Positions 4,774-5,041 of a stretch of DNA of 5,041 nt are shown piece by piece. The translations under genes were made by a program, and so were the position numbers. The notes beneath the pieces are model-generated. The model was given only the letters and a program-made list of their open reading frames with translations. It did not search any database and had not been told where the DNA came from. The stretch is from Anaerolineae bacterium (GTDB lineage Bacteria; Chloroflexota; Anaerolineae; Anaerolineales; UBA4823). The stretch lies in the NCBI GenBank assembly GCA_030622805.1, contig JAUXFR010000124.1, positions 1 through 5,041 on the forward strand. Direction: 5' to 3'. Position 1 is the first letter of the stretch; each line of letters begins with the position of its first letter.

Positions 4774-5041
4774 TTACCTCACTGAATATATACCAGCATA
4801 TAGCATATCACGGATTATTACATGCGCACAAGAATCTGAGAATTCCTGCCCGAGCAAATTATGGGCTCCATCCAACCTCCAGTTACTGCTGTTGGTGTCT
4901 GACAAGTTCGCATCATTTAAATCAGCGATTTTAAGATTTGCCTCACTTAGACCAGCGCCGCATAACCAGGTTTCTCTCAGGTTGGTTTCAACCAATATCG
5001 ACTTTCTCAGACTAGCCTTACTCAAATCCGCTCCCTGTAAA
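4774..5041 (-). CDS. Pentapeptide-repeat protein, C-terminal part (5' end outside window)
   Basis: The minus strand is open from the right window edge to the TAA at 4774-4776. Its first 50 or so residues are consecutive A(D/N)LxX-type repeats: ADLSK ASLRK SILVE TNLRE, then TWLCG AGLSE ANLKI ADLND ANLSD. Such repeats fold into a right-handed four-sided beta-helix. Known members mimic DNA and bind gyrase, or act as scaffolds or effectors; which applies here cannot be told. The repeats stop at a roughly 38-residue tail containing WRLDGAHNLLGQEF and SDSCAHVIIRDMLYAG, with no repeat character. A TTG near 5025 could be read as a start, but the repeat pattern (LQGADL) continues in frame to the edge, so the gene begins outside the window. 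It runs directly into the MGTDIH-family gene. Confidence 0.85.
   Translation of the reverse strand, partial: LQGADLSKASLRKSILVETNLRETWLCGAGLSEANLKIADLNDANLSDTNSSNWRLDGAHNLLGQEFSDSCAHVIIRDMLYAGIYSVR

Noticed and set aside
4774..5025. Complete 83-residue pentapeptide protein starting at a TTG
   Set aside because: The repeat pattern continues in frame upstream to the window edge, so the gene is cut off by the window and not complete.
1..5041. CRISPR arrays, tRNA/rRNA genes, insertion sequences
   Set aside because: No regularly spaced repeats, cloverleaf-like segments, transposase frames or terminal inverted repeats with target duplications were seen on either strand.

Overview
The window looks like chromosomal DNA of a free-living bacterium. 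My best guess is Chloroflexota, near Anaerolineae. The ComEC N-terminus and its divergent C-terminal domain remind me of that group, but this is recall and was not checked by a search. Base composition is moderate, with GC-richer sequence in the 3' half of comEC and a strongly AT-rich promoter zone near 1225-1400.

Left (1-1194, minus strand): a two-component system. An OmpR/PhoB-type response regulator (496-1194) is followed after 36 bases by the first 153 residues of a membrane sensor histidine kinase. The kinase runs off the left edge of the window and is cut before its catalytic part.

Centre-left (1195-1686): a divergent intergenic region between the regulator and comEC. It holds a candidate regulator promoter, a tandem TTAACAT repeat just upstream of it, a 36-bp dyad, and a GC-richer island (about 1432-1606). 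The island contains a possible 31-41 residue minus-strand peptide gene with a near-ideal Shine-Dalgarno. A second hairpin lies just before the comEC ribosome-binding sites.

Centre (1687-4122, plus strand): one large gene for a ComEC/Rec2-type DNA-uptake channel. It has the usual architecture: N-terminal membrane segments, an OB-like domain, the polytopic Competence core and a C-terminal metallo-beta-lactamase-fold domain. The metal-binding motifs expected of that last domain are missing. No other competence gene is in the window. A candidate terminator follows the gene.

Right (4214-5041, minus strand, convergent with comEC): two tightly coupled genes. The upstream one is a pentapeptide-repeat protein whose 5' end is outside the window. 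Five bases after its stop comes a 184-residue protein of the phage- and accessory-associated family that begins MG(T/C)DIH, of unknown function.

The three blocks show no obvious functional link. The two-component pair probably regulates itself and targets outside the window. ComEC acts in transformation or DNA uptake, and the right-hand pair looks like accessory DNA.
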